Assembly: GCA_003008705.1 (NCBI GenBank)
Contig: PDUO01000085.1
Coordinates: forward strand, 5,779 to 69,778
Reading direction: 5' to 3'
DNA from: Pezicula radicicola
Lineage: Eukaryota; Ascomycota; Leotiomycetes; Helotiales; Dermateaceae
DNA: 64,000 nt
Shown here: piece by piece, positions 10,832 to 22,887 of the stretch
Layout of the letters: each line of letters begins with the position of its first letter
Position numbering within the stretch: the stretch's first letter is position 1
Made by a program: the position numbers and the translations under genes
Notes under the pieces: generated by a model
What the model was told of the DNA's origin: nothing
Database searches by the model: none
Seen by the model: the letters and a program-made list of their open reading frames with translations, nothing else

Positions 10832-12907
10832 ATGGATGCCCATGAGTAAGCGGTGAGGGCTGCGCGACGTCAGCAACTCCTCTTCAAGCTGAACCAACGG
10901 AGATCAGGACAATAACAATAAAATGAACAACAAAATAAACAAGAAAGCCAACAAGAAAATCCATTATCATCTTCTTCTTCTCCCTCTGCATCGTCGTCGA
11001 CGTTGATAGTAACAGCGACAGCAGAGTCTCATTATGGTCGTAATCCACCCCCACCACCATCACCACCATCACCACCATCACCACAACACAATACACAGCC
11101 TTCTTCTTCTTCCTCATCATTGCCTCTGCCCGCTGGCTTGTCTACTACAGCAGCTGCAGAGCCTCCTCACGGTCGCCATTCCCTACCATCAACACCATCA
11201 ACACCACCACCAGCACAACAACACGATGTACAGCGGCCTTCGCCCTTGCATCCCCCTCCCCCCTCTACACCATGTCCCATAACAACAGAGCATCACAGCC
11301 ATAATGTACCACCACCGTCACCACCGTCACCACCACAGTCACCACATCATCATCTAATGGCTCCACGCCGCCGCCGCCGCAGCAGCGACAGTGCGAACCA
11401 AGTACAACCAGCGTCTCCCACTTCTTGGCTCTCAATGCTGTCCCACATCCAAGCTCCTCCTGTCTTCGTCCCACAACACTCCTCCTCCTCCTCCTCCTCG
11501 TCGTACCAATTCAACATATACAACAACAACCATCATCCGCCGCCGCCGCCGCCGTCCGCCCAACAGCGCCCGCGCCCCAACCTACCAACGACGACGACGA
11601 CGGTGCATTGGCTGGGGCCTCTACTCGCAGACAAGTGGTTCCTATGGCTCATCGTCCTCTTTTTGGTATACTAGGCCTACAATCGTCCATTTATGGCCGA
11701 GTGGTTCATGAGCCTAGTACATGGAGTTGGCTGGGTGGTGGATAATATGGTCAAGGTGGCAGGCGCTGTCGATACTCTGACGGTCAAGGCTGACTATATC
11801 ACTCGGACTGGGAGTATATCACAGTACTTGTTTGGCTTTGGTTGGAAAGAAGGGATGGTGGCTGTTGGGGAGTCTATTGCCGGCGTGGCTACATCTATCT
11901 ACGCGGCGGCATCTCTTTCTTCCATCTCCAATCTATGGCAGCAGACATGGCCCGCGGTTCGGGGTTTCCCTCCTGTGATCGAGACAGCGGTGTATAATAA
12001 GAGCATCTTTACCAAGATCAACTTCAATCCGGACATAGTGACTATTCCATACACCATCTCCGAATACAGGGCCCAGGTCAAGAGTATAACGCGTACAGTC
12101 GAGATCTCAAGTATCAACTCCAAGGGTGTCATTGTCGACCAGCTTATGAAGGTCGAGGATAGTTTATACTCTATCAACGATGGATTCCGACACTAGGAGA
12201 CGACCCTCTTCAGTACCATCAACCAGATTATCATCGCGTCACGGGATTGCAGCAGCATCAGCATGAAACTCTCATCCCAGTACGAAGCAAGGGAAATCCG
12301 ATCCCTTGTCTCTATCGTTACCTCTTCTCTATCCCTCGTCGTCTTTGGTGAGATCGACCTCGACCGTCGTCTTCGCGAGGTCACCCTCTCACACAGTCTC
12401 CTCATCTCCCAAGAGTCTCAGCGCGTTGTCCTAGCTGGAACCGCCTTTATCAGAGAACTCGATATCCTCCTCAAACATCTGATCAACGCAATCCAAGCAG
12501 CCGAGACAGCCCACCAAGAGGTGAAGGTAGATTATACCAAGTACAACGATAAGATACTTTGGAAATGGTTCGGCATTGGAAACAAGACGTACATCACAAG
12601 CCTCTCTGACAGTAGTATGGATCTCCAGACGACGATTGTAGTTGTGAAGACCATCAAGCAGTATATTTCCGAGCACGTCTTGTGGATGGAAGGTATAGTG
12701 GCTACTTTTCAGGATTTACGCATCAGGGCTCAGGATAGACATATAGCTTTGCTTGATGACAGCCAGAGCTTTGGCGTTCGGGCGCAGTAGTTGGTTTGGT
12801 ATGCCAAGGCGAAGCTGCATACGGCTGAGACCTTGGGCCAGAAGGTTGAGCGTAGGGAGGAGTTTGAGAGGGAATATATCAAAAGGCTGAGGGCGGCAGG
12901 GGCATAG
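10832..12907 (+). pseudogene. membrane protein, 691-codon frame with six Gln-to-stop codons
   Basis: One frame from ATG 10832 to TAG 12905-12907, with no indel, interrupted by TAA 10847, TAA 10913, TAA 10919, TAG 11672, TAG 12194 and TAG 12788. Each fits a CAA or CAG changed by C to T; the first three lie in a Gln-rich stretch. Layout: Gln/Asn-rich N-terminus, a Ser/Pro low-complexity region with ACC/CCA microsatellite coding, one hydrophobic helix (WFLWLIVLFLVY) just before the 11672 stop, then about 400 residues with Gly/Ala-rich hydrophobic helices and a long amphipathic, probably coiled-coil, tail. It resembles fungal single-pass membrane proteins of unknown function; I cannot name a family. 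Trp codons are retained throughout. Confidence 0.7.
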
Positions 12908-13997
12908 TGGGTAGTGGTTTATGAGGCACCTAGATTGATGAATAAAAGAGGGAGGGAGCTAGGTTGGGTGAGATTGTAGATCGTTGGTGGAGCAGTGAGG
13001 AGCACTCGGGATCAGGAACCGACGGTACTCTACGGCGGTACTATTATTATAGGTTATATTGGGATATACAATCTGACGGATAGATTTATGATATCGGACG
13101 GTAATGAACAAAGGAGGGAAGGGGTTCTGGATATAGAGGTTGAATTTATATAACAGACTACATAGGTAGATAACTAATAATATATTGGGCACCTTTTAAA
13201 ACCATAAGATAAGTCCTTGACGAGCCAGGACTTGACAGTTCATTACCGCTACTCCTCGACACTACTCGTTCGACCATAAGTGGGGTGCATCTGGACGAAA
13301 ATATTCATCGATAGGAAGGGTTAGGGTTAAACAAAGCAAACACAATTGTATTTTCCTCCTCCATGTATAGGGCAAGAGAGAGGGGCCACTGCACAGTCCA
13401 GTGGCACTTTCTTCTATTTAAGCCATCCTTCTCAATAAATCTTGAAGCACTCCCAGAAGGAAGTGAGGTAGCAGATTAATTTTATAGAGACAGAGAAATA
13501 GAATTCTCGGTACCAAATCGTAGTTCGCCAAGCCGCGAGGCATATATAAATTGGTGGTTGCTCTTTAGTCCAACTACCCAAGTTTTCCCTACTTACTATC
13601 GTGCTGGGGACAAGTTATTACCACCGCCTTCTAGCAATATACTCAAGATTACAGGACCCTAACTGATTGATTGGTGGCAGAAAAAGATAGTGATCATGAC
13701 TTAGTCCTAGAGAGTACCTCCGTTGAGATTCGAGTAGCTACCAACCATACCAGAGTATCAATATCATTTCATGTACAGACCAGTACGCAATATGGTGTTA
13801 CTCAATAGTTGAAACTACTCGGCGTAGCTACTAAGAGTACTGTACTAGAGAAACCAACAATGATGATATATTTCTAACAATTTACCGAATTCATAAGATG
13901 GAATATCTTGGGGTAAGTCTTACGCTGTCATGTATACTTTGTATGCCGCAGGACACAGGAAAGTACTTTATCAATGATAATATCATGCATAGCCCTA
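12908..13997. other. intergenic, no gene seen
   Basis: No domain-bearing frame. A short minus-strand ORF (12959-13192) is not supported. The part from about 13560 may include the missing 5' end of the P450 gene at 15512, but no P450 N-terminal motif was recognised. Confidence 0.4.
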
Positions 13998-14143
13998 GGT
14001 GACGCTCCGCTAGCCCTCTGGGGGCCGCTACCGTGGAGGCTGTCTAGAAGCTCGTGACTTACAAGCTATAGTAAATAGTCCACTCCTCCCCCCATGGTCG
14101 GCCTCCACGGCAGTGGCCCCCGGAGGGCCAGCGGAGCGTCACC
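13998..14143. repeat. GC-rich 44-bp inverted repeat (foldback/MITE-like)
   Basis: Arms 13998-14041 and 14100-14143 are inverted copies beginning GGTGACGCTCCGCT and separated by 58 bp. They differ at five positions, all transitions, as expected from RIP-like mutation acting on two formerly identical arms. The arms are far more GC-rich than the surroundings. No clear target-site duplication. It lies 18 bp before the left end of the Tc1 element, so it was there before or after it as an independent insertion. Confidence 0.7.
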
Positions 14144-14161
14144 CGCCTGGGATACGGAGTA

Positions 14162-15509
14162 CAGTCGGTAGCAACTTATAACCGCGATTTTACCGAATTT
14201 ACATATTTTCGAACACGTGTCTTCTTGACTCTCTCTTTTCAACACCACAAAATGCCAACACCACGTCGTCCACTAGGCCCTATATCTGGGAATATTACAA
14301 GGAAGAAGCAATTGAATAAATATAGAAGAGGTCGAATTGCTGAGGCAGCTTCTCGAGGCGATAGAAATACAGACATTGCCCGTGCCTTCCAAGTAGTAGA
14401 TTCGACCATTCGAGACACTGTGCGCCTCGACCCATTGCGCGATGAAGGTTCCTCTCTACCTCGAAAGCCCCGAAAGAAATCATACGATGATCAAGATGAA
14501 CGAGCTATCCTAAGGTATACGCGCCTCGAGCCAAAGTCGACGTATAAGCAGGTTAAAGAGGCTACAGGTGTCAAATATTCGACCACTACTATTAAGAAGA
14601 TATTAAAGGAATATGGCATTGTCAATTGGTGCGCAAAGAAGAGGCCAGAGTTGACAAAGGAATATACAAAGGAACGCTACAACTGGTGTAAAGCTCGAGA
14701 GGAATGGACATTTGTAGACTGGAAGAACATCATGTAGAGTGACGAGTGTTCGGCAGAGCGTGGTTCGGGTAAATCAACACAATGGGTCTTTCGAACAATA
14801 GCTCAGAAATAGAACAAAGAGATGATATCAACCTATCCTAAAAGTAGGGATATATCAATCATGGTCTGGGGATGTTTTTGGGGAACCATTGATGGCATTG
14901 GTCGGAGTGAGCTATACATTTTGGACCGTGATTTTGAGAGTAAGAAGCATGGCTACTCTTCGCGCTCTTACATCGAAGTTCTCGAGGATCAGATGCCGAA
15001 ATGCTTCCAACCAGGCCTTGTATTTATGTAGGATGGTGCCTCTATCCATACATCTCATACAGTTCGCAAATGGTTTGCAGATATAGATATACCTGTACTT
15101 CCATGGCCAGCAGTCTCCCCCGATTTAAACCCTATTGAACACATCTGGTGGTATATGAAAAAGTAGGTTCTGGATACACACCCTGAGCTTCAAAACATGG
15201 GGAAATCTGAAGAAGCACTCGCAGCATTAGAGCAAGCCTTAATTGATGCTTGGAATAGCCTCCCTGATGAGCTATTTATGTCTCTATTAGAGAGTATATC
15301 AAGGAGGATAAAAGTATGTATTGAGGCAGATGGATGGTATACAAAATACTAGGAAACTAGTGCTTTTAGGAATGATAAATTCTATTATTTCTTATTATAT
15401 ATTGAAAGAATGAATGCAATATAATTAGTGGTTGATTTATAATAGCCTTGGTAATAGGCTGACTAGTGGGCTAAATTATGAAATCGCGGTTATAAGTTGC
15501 GACCCACTG
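14162..15509 (+). mobile_element. complete Tc1/mariner-type DNA transposon, 1348 bp
   Basis: Terminal inverted repeats of 29 bp (14162-14190 and 15481-15509) begin CAGTSGGTMGCAACTTATAA and differ at only two positions. They are flanked by TA on both sides (14160-14161 and 15510-15511), the target duplication of the superfamily. The single transposase frame fills the element. The structural ends are intact, but the transposase has four stops, so it is non-autonomous now. It sits at a TA directly upstream of the first recognisable P450 exon. Confidence 0.92.
14252..15352 (+). pseudogene. Tc1-like DDE transposase, four in-frame TAG codons
   Basis: The frame is 366 codons from ATG 14252 to TAG 15350-15352 without indels. 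TAG codons at 14735, 14810, 15029 and 15164 break it. By family pattern, 14735 is Trp (before SDE) and 15029 is Gln (before DGAS), so both TGG-to-TAG and CAG-to-TAG changes occurred. An N-terminal helix-turn-helix region (residues about 25-110, STIRDTVRLD and TTTIKKILKEYG helices) is followed by the catalytic core: Asp in SDE, Asp in DGAS, and Glu in SPDLNPIEHIW, the usual DDE signature. The C-terminus GWYTKY is shared with the right-edge element. The catalytic residues themselves are preserved. Confidence 0.88.
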
Positions 15510-15511
15510 TA

Positions 15512-17130
15512 TTTACCACTGCGGATATCATCAAACAAGCATATAGTTATACAGGTCAACCGTTTATGAAGGTAAGTCAATCGAAATCTCAATTATAGTT
15601 TTGCTTTTAAGACTTTGAATTAATCTTATAAATAGGATCCCTAGTACTATACTTAGTAAGTACTCGACCTATGTTTTTGTACCGGTCGAGACTTCTTCTA
15701 GGGGAACTAATGAGTACTGATCTCTTAGGAAGGTACCTAAGAGGTGGTAGATATAGCTCTTTTATAGAAACCGAGATAGTAGAACATCGAAATCTTTGTC
15801 GACGACTTGCTAAAGCCTTTACGATGACGTATATCTTAGCTATGGAATAGTATATTGACCGTCTATCGGACTCTTCTGTAAACGAATAACAGTAAAAAAA
15901 GGTTAATGTGTCGATATTTCCAACTAGATACAGTTACGCAGTTCTTTGCATTCAGCGTAGTTTGATAGCTTGTATTTGGGAAGGATTTTGGTCTTCTCGA
16001 GGCTGAGTTAGATATTAAAGGTCTTTTACAATTATATGTATCTATTCATGGCCTGTACATCTATAATAAATTGGATATAGATGAAATCCAGTGCCTTAAT
16101 ATTCCTATGGTGGTATACTATTTTGAATCTGGTATTATTGAAACAGGTTGGCAAACGAATCACCGAACACCCTTCGGGGCCATTTAATAAGGTTCGATAC
16201 CTAAGTTACCTTAAATGATCACTGCTGATGGAAAGCATAGCTTGTGATAGAGAACGTGACGCTGCAAAGAAACCGGATCGACAAGATCTCCTTATACATT
16301 TCTGTCAGATAAAGACTAGTGATAGAAGCTCTGTTACCGAACAAGAGATCCTTTTAGAATCTATAAACCTAGTTGGAGCAGGAGCAGACACAACTACTAT
16401 CTCTCTGCGGGCAATACTACGCTATGTTTGCTCTAGCCCAAGAGTTTACTAGAAGCTTCAAGCAGAGATCGATGCGGAAAGTTGTCTCGTCTTACGAAGT
16501 TCTTAGAAGCGCAAGAACTGTCTTACTTCCAAGCCGTTGTTAAGGAGGCATTACGTCTTTTCCCCGCCGGCTCGCAATGCCCGTCTATTTGTTTCTTTGC
16601 CCCTGCTGACACTGTATTCAGCTGGCTTTCAGCTTCTAAGAGTAGTGCCTTCCACGGGTGTGGAAATATGCGGCATTTATCTTCCCTCTAAAGTAAGTGG
16701 CCCTACTACTTCTCGAGTATCTGCTAAGATGAAAAGACTAACGTCTTGGTGAATGGTTGGTCTTGTCATCGCAATAGAAATATATTTGGTGAACAATTCC
16801 GGCCCGAGAGGTGGCTCGAAGATGATATTAAAACCATAGAAAATTTCTACGCCTCCTTTAGCTTCGGTAGCTGTATATACATGCATTAGGAAAATTTTGG
16901 CGCTCTTGGAGATAAACAAGGTAATAATTTCGCCTACCTTATTATCTTCTTGTCGCTAATAGAAGACAAACTACTTCCCACTCTATTCCGAGACTTTGTG
17001 TTGGAGATTTTATGACCCCGACGCCCTGTGGAGTATTGTAACAGCTTTGTTCTCTTACCAAACAGAGTTTGGTATACGGTTGCGGAAAAGGACAAATATA
17101 AAGGAGGAATCATCTATATCCGCTAGGTAA
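15512..17130 (+). pseudogene. cytochrome P450 relic A
   Basis: An exon ending GQPFMK is followed by a good intron (15572-15635, GTAAGT...AAATAG). Scattered frames then give P450 landmarks in order: a SFIETEIVEHRNLCRRLAKA segment (about 15755-15815), the I-helix AGADTTT (about 16380), the K-helix KEALR (about 16540), a RVVPSTGVEICGIYLPS stretch, and the PERW motif (about 16806). The heme loop near 16857-16890 reads FSFGSCIYMH followed by TAG, so the conserved Arg and the heme-ligand Cys are gone, both explained by transitions. Many stops and frame changes. The N-terminus is not found; the Tc1 element stands at the 5' border. The size and motifs resemble membrane P450s of fungal secondary metabolism. 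Confidence 0.8.
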
Positions 17131-17333
17131 ATGACAAATTATGGTAGGAGAGTTGTATTGCGTGATGTCGCTGGTTTATAAGGTGTATTTGGACAGTGTT
17201 AGTGACAATAGCTTTGATGTTAACTTATTTGTTACTTACTCTCTAAAATATAGATTTTTCGGTGTCTACAAATTTTGCAATCCGAGACTTTGTGTCGCTG
17301 GATTCAATTCTGTACCTTTCTCAGGTACACAAA

Positions 17334-18180
17334 CTATAGAAGGCTTGGTCGAAAGAATAATATAAAATTCAATTTGATAATAGCTGATTCAAGAACTCTT
17401 TCATTCACCACTTTTTGACATCCCTCTAGCCTCTCTATATAAATTTCGTGTCTATTCCCATCAATGACTACCAGTTCTGATCTAATTACCTGCGCCTGGA
17501 TAGATTTCTGCTCATCTAAGCTTGTTGCCGCACTTTGTATTGGTGCCAAAATCAGTATTGGAGTCTTTATATCCTTCAAGTAAGGCCTTGCATCAAGATC
17601 AGACAAAAACTCTGTATAACCTACTAATCCCTCACCACTTGAGATTCCAACTTGTTTAACCCACAACGTTATATATTTAGGATCCGGAATAGAGAGGGTA
17701 CCAAGGACCTTCGACAAAGCCTCAGCCTATCCTTGTACTCCTAATTCGCGGTACACAACAGGCCAACTTGTCTTCCCGAATGAGAATAAGGACGAAGCTG
17801 CTTCCGGCAGGAAAATAGGACTGGAGCAGATAGTCAAGCTATGTAGACGTTCTAGATGCTTGGCTGCAAGAATTTCTCCCACTATACCGCTTGTACTTTC
17901 ACCGAGAAAATGGATCTTTTCTAAACCTAGTAGGTTAAAGGTATCTAGTATCTCGTCAACGATGGTCTCCACTGAGTACTCGTACTGAGAATCAGAGTCC
18001 GGGACACTGGACGGGCCGTACCCATAAGCAGTACAACGAACAATCCGATAGTGTCTTGCTAAAAACGGAACCTAGTGATACCAAAACCCTCTATGTCGAC
18101 CAAATCCATACTAAATTACAATTGTCTCGTAGGTCGTCCAGGGGTCGGTGAAATTATCATCAAAGACATGCGTTACCTGC
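17334..18180 (-). pseudogene. alpha/beta hydrolase relic
   Basis: The frame reads from VTHVFDDNFTDPW (about 18180) to TAA at 17334 with TAG codons at 18111, 18072 and 17727. Family pattern suggests Gln at the first (before YGFG) and Trp at the other two (FWYHWVP, GVQGWAEAL). The nucleophile elbow reads GESTSG where GxSxG is expected, so the last Gly has become Ser. PILILAP and the late DGNRHE (catalytic His) are present. It resembles the 3-oxoadipate enol-lactonase-like hydrolases common in fungal clusters. Convergent with P450 relic A. The true start lies upstream, beyond a probable one-base shift near 18180. Confidence 0.8.
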
Positions 18181-19037
18181 CTATTCGGGTGAGTGAGTAA
18201 CCTTCTGTTGGATTCATTATAATGATTGAATTAGTAGACTCGAAATATATGGGTTTTGACGAATTGTATAACCATTCCAAGGAGTGGACACCCAGCTTAG
18301 TATAAAATGCTTGGCTGTACCAAGTTAGCTACAAGTACCTACCGTAATTCTTGACTTTCCGCTGCCCGGGGAACCATTTGTGTCTCTACCCTTTATCCCT
18401 CATTAGACAACAGTAATCATTCTTTCCGCCCCTTAAGTGCATAGGAATACCCCTACTACTTCAGGCGACTCGACTCAACTTCAAGGCCTCGGCAGCTGGA
18501 ATTTCTGGTGCTTAGCATGTAGCAGCTAAACAGAAATTGACGTCTTAAAAATTCAAACAGGGGCTGCAGCGTACGAAAACGGGTTTGACGATTTCTTGCA
18601 CACCTCTCTTACAATACTTTAGGTGAAGGTTCTTGCTAATCTCACGGATTCTACAATTTGCAGGGCGTCTTGCAACCCGACAGAAGTAGTTAATATAACC
18701 CTAGCCTATGGCTATATACTTGTTTCTTGTCGTCCAGATACGCCTTTAACAAGAGTCGCAGTAAGTATACCATCTACAGCGTAACACCCCAAACCCAGGT
18801 ATCATCCAAAAAACAAGCCTAAACATTAGCGACATTTGCGGCTAGGGAAACACCATAATCATACTCACCTTCAATATCCTCTAGCAGTGTGCGAAAATTC
18901 GATAGATTCTTGGATTCTGCTGCATCAAGTGGACTATCTGGAATGCTCTGTCGAGTCTCTTAATGCCATGAATCCATTTTGTGACAAAGAGTGCTAGGAA
19001 TTTGTGAGGATAGATTCACATAGAATTTCCTGTTTAC
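18181..19037. other. degenerate region with a minus-strand coding trace
   Basis: No callable gene. On the minus strand about 18990-18870 a frame reads SIPDSPLDAAESKNLSNF and leads into a possible donor, followed near 18770 by DDTWVWGV, so part of an unknown gene is likely, but it is too broken to assign. Confidence 0.35.
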
Positions 19038-20760
19038 TTACCACAGTCCCAAGCTCCAATAGGATGCTCGACGCTGGAACACAATGCTGCTGTCTTCGCT
19101 ACAAGGAGAGAGCCAGTTGAAATAGGCATTAGAAAACCAAACCACTATACGCTTTGCTAACAGCCTGGGTAAGAAATGGGTCTCGGTTCTGTGGTGCGTA
19201 AATGAAAGACTGAATATTAAAGAGGATCTAATTATCATCCTCGCACAATAACATTATTCTATTAAAGCTTCCTGTGCCTGTAAAGATTCGCACGTAGGTG
19301 CTCCTGAGTAGAGCTTGGTAGTTGATAGTTGTGGCTCCTCATTCGAATCAGAGCTCTAGTCTCCATCTCGGTGGTGATTTGTAAGTAGTGTGTAACATCT
19401 TGCTAAGGCTCGTTCGACTTGAACAACCATTGTGTGGCCTATTGTTGATAGACTAATGTCAAAGCTTGTAAATGACTGAGTGCATTGTATAATATGCCAC
19501 ATATGGACATTCACAGCGTGCATGACTACAGTAATTGCAAATCCCAACTAGATTTCACGGTTTTGCATTAAGAAGACCTCTGGCAAAGCTAGACGTTCGA
19601 ACACCAAATACATTATAACGTCTCTAATTGCCTTTTGGTGGTCTTAGAAATATATAAATTGTCCTCCCAATCGTCCGAGTTTGTGGCTTCCCATTAAGCT
19701 TCTAGATTTGGAATAGCAACGTCTAAGTCCTGTGTGACTAAGAGGAAATGTATTGTACGATATGTCACAGTCAATAGGCTACCGAGAACAAATATACCAT
19801 CTAGCAGTCTGGATAAAGTTAGTTTGTCTAAAACCAAGAACGGGATTCCTATAACAAGTACCTTTTCAAAGTTTCGATGAGACCATTCTTCCTAAGAAAG
19901 TTTCTCGGACCTTGGTAAGCTACTTACCAAACTTGTCCTTCTCAGACGGTACTCTTATGAAAGATATATGAGTAGTTCTAAAGCAAATACGAATAAAAGA
20001 AGAACCTATAGTTGCCTAAATTCTAACGACTTCTAATAAAGCAATAGTATCCTTTGTATTACCACCAAACACAGCAAAGATAGTGAGTAGTAATTTAGCT
20101 TAGATAACATGAGTTGGTAGCCGGGTTAAAGAAGTTGACCTTGACAGGTCCTATGAAAAGTAAAGGATTAGTAGTGCGCTATTGTGATTAAGGGAGACTC
20201 ACTAGTTCAATTAGCGATTGAGAACAGCCCCAAAGCTCTCTTGCTGTGCTTCGATTTAGACGGTAGAGAGCACCTATAGTATAGATGGCTAACAGTAATG
20301 GTGTGTATACTGTATCTAATGTTATGATAGAGTGTAGATGTAAGACGAGGAAGTGGTGATAAATTGTTGTAATTTACTCAGCAAAGGTAGATTGAATTAC
20401 TAGAGTAGTTTAAATAGCAAGTGGCTTTATAAATTATTTTAGATAAATTTATAGCTCGCATTATCAATCATAACAACCACTAATTTTGATCACTTCCTAG
20501 AGCTACCACTATTTTAATGACTATCTGAGGCATCTCTTGGCCTCTGAGAGTCCGTACTTGTAGGTGAAGGCCGATCTTGATGTAGTACAGGAGAAAACGG
20601 TTGTATATCAATGTTTCTAAGTATATAATGATCTATGCCGGCGGTTATTATTGACGGTGTGCCGAAATCGAAGATAAAATCTAATATAGAATGCTCTGTT
20701 TCTGGGCGACTTAACGAATAGGAGGAGGTTTGGTTGAAAGTCAAAGTCAATTGTATTTCT
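19038..20760 (-). pseudogene. probable fungal transcription factor relic
   Basis: ORFs 19356-19547 and 19038-19238 are in the same minus-strand frame, with stops between them. Upstream the phrase LDVAIPNLEA...WEATNSDDWE (about 19720-19670), followed by hydrophobic helices with HMWHIIQCTQSF, resembles the Fungal_trans-type middle domain of C2H2 or Zn2Cys6 regulators. Further upstream, ORF 20514-20750 encodes a Ser/Pro/Thr-rich linker with the phrase ETEHSILDFIFDFGTPS. No DNA-binding domain was found. The identification rests on pattern memory of such regulators and is tentative. Confidence 0.35.
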
Positions 20761-22314
20761 ATTAAGCTTATAAGACTAAAAAAATCAACTCAATTACAGA
20801 ATCTTCCTTAGGTTGTTTTCTCCTCCGCAAGTAATTGCTTGACCTTCTATAAATCGCCCTGCTTAGCCTCCCAGGTCTCACCTTCCTTAATTACCTCTCT
20901 TCTTTGAACTTTCTTCCATGTCTGTTGAACAGTGAAGTGTGTTCTGGAATAGCCTGCAGCTGCCCTTACTTTGACTCTTTGTAATATCAATCTCTTTGTA
21001 TGAGAAGTCTATAAGGCTTCTCCAGGGCTATTAGCTCTGCAGTAGCAGCGACAGATACAATCAACAGAGTTGCTACCCAAATGACCATTCCACAATGTCT
21101 TTGATTTTCTTTTCAGGGGTGGCTTCGAGCCTGTTAGACCGAAAAGATAGACTCGATTGCAGAATGAAATGAGGTCAAAAGGGTGTCTATTTATAGGGTG
21201 ATTATATACCTATCAATCACCTAATTCCGGGTAGATGGAGCCTGATACAATCAGCGACGGCGATGAGCGATCCAACGCAAGGCTTCTTTACGTTCCAGTC
21301 CGCAAGGTGTTGGATGATGTCCTTACTCGAGCGGGCTGTTCTAGCCACTTAGGACTAGTCCACCACGAATTGCTTCTACCCAGCTGTTGAAATCCTTGAC
21401 TCTTCCGTTCTTACAAGTGTTTTGATAGCGATGTACGAAATATTCACCTCGATGGTTTGGGGCTCCATGGCGACTAGGGCGGTTGGGTGCCATTACAGTT
21501 GTAGGCCTTGCGAGTACAGATGATGAAGATTTACGGTGTTGTTATTGACGAGTCCATGTTCAAGACTCTTGCAAAGGTGAAATCCAAGGAATTGAAGTCG
21601 GTTGACAAGCAGTACAATGTCAAATAGAGAGCGGTGGCTCCTACTCGCATCTGCTAGTATTGTCTATCAACCTATCAGCAACTTGAAGTCATGCTGTATT
21701 TTTTCAAGTCGTGAAAAATCTGCCGTTCTTGTGCATAGGTAGGCAGAATTTGGGGAACGTATACCTTTGGAGACGCGTTGTATCTAATGAATGATCTAAA
21801 TTCCCACTCCTTCTCGAGAGGAACCTGCTGCTTTGTTTAAGCAGCCGACTTCTGCTGTGGTGTCGTGGTTCAGGCTAGGCGCGCGAAAAGATAAAGTGAT
21901 AGACGGGTTTGAACTTTGAGGCTGGCTGGGGAAGAAGTACGGAGTAGAGGGAAAAGGTTGCTTTTCTACCGTCAGCTTGGACTTGGCCGAGGGACGCGGC
22001 GCTTTGTAGAGTAATATAAGCATCGATGAAAGGAGTTGGGAGTTGAGTTAATATGAAGTCAAGATGGAAAGAGTGAAGAAGGAGCTGGGAAAGAACCTGG
22101 ACCATACTTGATATCTTCGATACGCTGAATCAACCGACTCGGTCGCAATCGTTCAAGCTAGCCACTATACCAGAAAAGATTGAAGCCAGATGGTCACCGA
22201 AGGCTGAATCAAAACTAACAAGATGTTCGACACTGTACAGCTGGTGTTGTAGCTCCGAGGCACTGCAAATAACAAGGTAGGTGACAGAAGTCTCTAGACA
22301 AGGTATAGGTATGA
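20761..22314. other. degenerate region, no callable gene
   Basis: About 20990-20810 on the minus strand there is a basic helical frame (HFTVQQTWKKVQRREVIKEG) with a stop, possibly the front of the relic below 20760. The overlapping minus ORFs at 21796-22105 show no domain. A region near 21540 on + reads VVIDESMFKTLAKVKSKELK, unidentified. Confidence 0.35.
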
Positions 22315-22887
22315 TTGAAGAAGAGGAAAAGGCGAGCCACCAAATGCCAGAAATTCCAGTGTCTAGTGTCCAGAAGTCGTGAGTGCGAAGGAGGAGGGAA
22401 GAGAGAAGAGATGGTCGGCTATAGAGAGAAAGAGGAAGAAGTGCTTGTAGTGACTCCTAAACATTCGGTGACCAACCCCTTACCTAGACCCCCTCATCAC
22501 TACATCATGCCCTTGCTAGAACAATTAGAGATACACAGATTGGAGTTATCAGGACAGAGCGATGCTAGAATGCATGTAGAACAATACGAGTAAACACTAA
22601 AGTACTATTCAAATTAATAGGAGAAGTTGGCTGAATTGACTAAATTAGTAAACTTATTGTATGGTAGCCCCGAATCACGCCAAAGGCTACACCAAATGTA
22701 CAGATACTTTCTATCTACGCTAAAAAGTCTAAAAATTTACAAGTATTATAAGAGAAATGCTGTCGACGAAAATAAGGCGTTCTTAGCAATAGAAAACAAT
22801 GACAAGAGAACTCTCTAGCACTTTTCTAGCTATAGTGCAGAGATCTATAGAAAGGTTCTACCACCTCTATGCTTCCGGTTATCGTAA
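22315..22887 (+). pseudogene. unidentified protein relic
   Basis: One frame holds two ORFs (22315-22593 and 22627-22818) and a short tail to TAA near 22887, separated by TAA, TAA, TAG and TAG codons. The second half is helical (KLAELTKLVNLLYGSPESRQ and onwards), and the spacing of the stops suggests former Gln codons. No known domain recognised. It lies upstream of the NR-PKS relic on the same strand. Confidence 0.35.

Noticed and set aside
11034..11745. His-rich, Ser/Pro-rich and Thr/Ile-rich ORFs overlapping 11003-11745
   Set aside because: Alternative frames of the ACC/CAC and TCC microsatellites within the membrane-protein frame; only that frame continues into structured protein on both sides.
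5865..12907. Stop-codon reassignment (TAA/TAG read as Gln)
   Set aside because: Intact genes here end in TAG (pectate lyase, 693-aa gene) or TAA (secreted orphan), and other relics have TAG at Trp positions, which Gln recoding cannot explain. RIP explains both.
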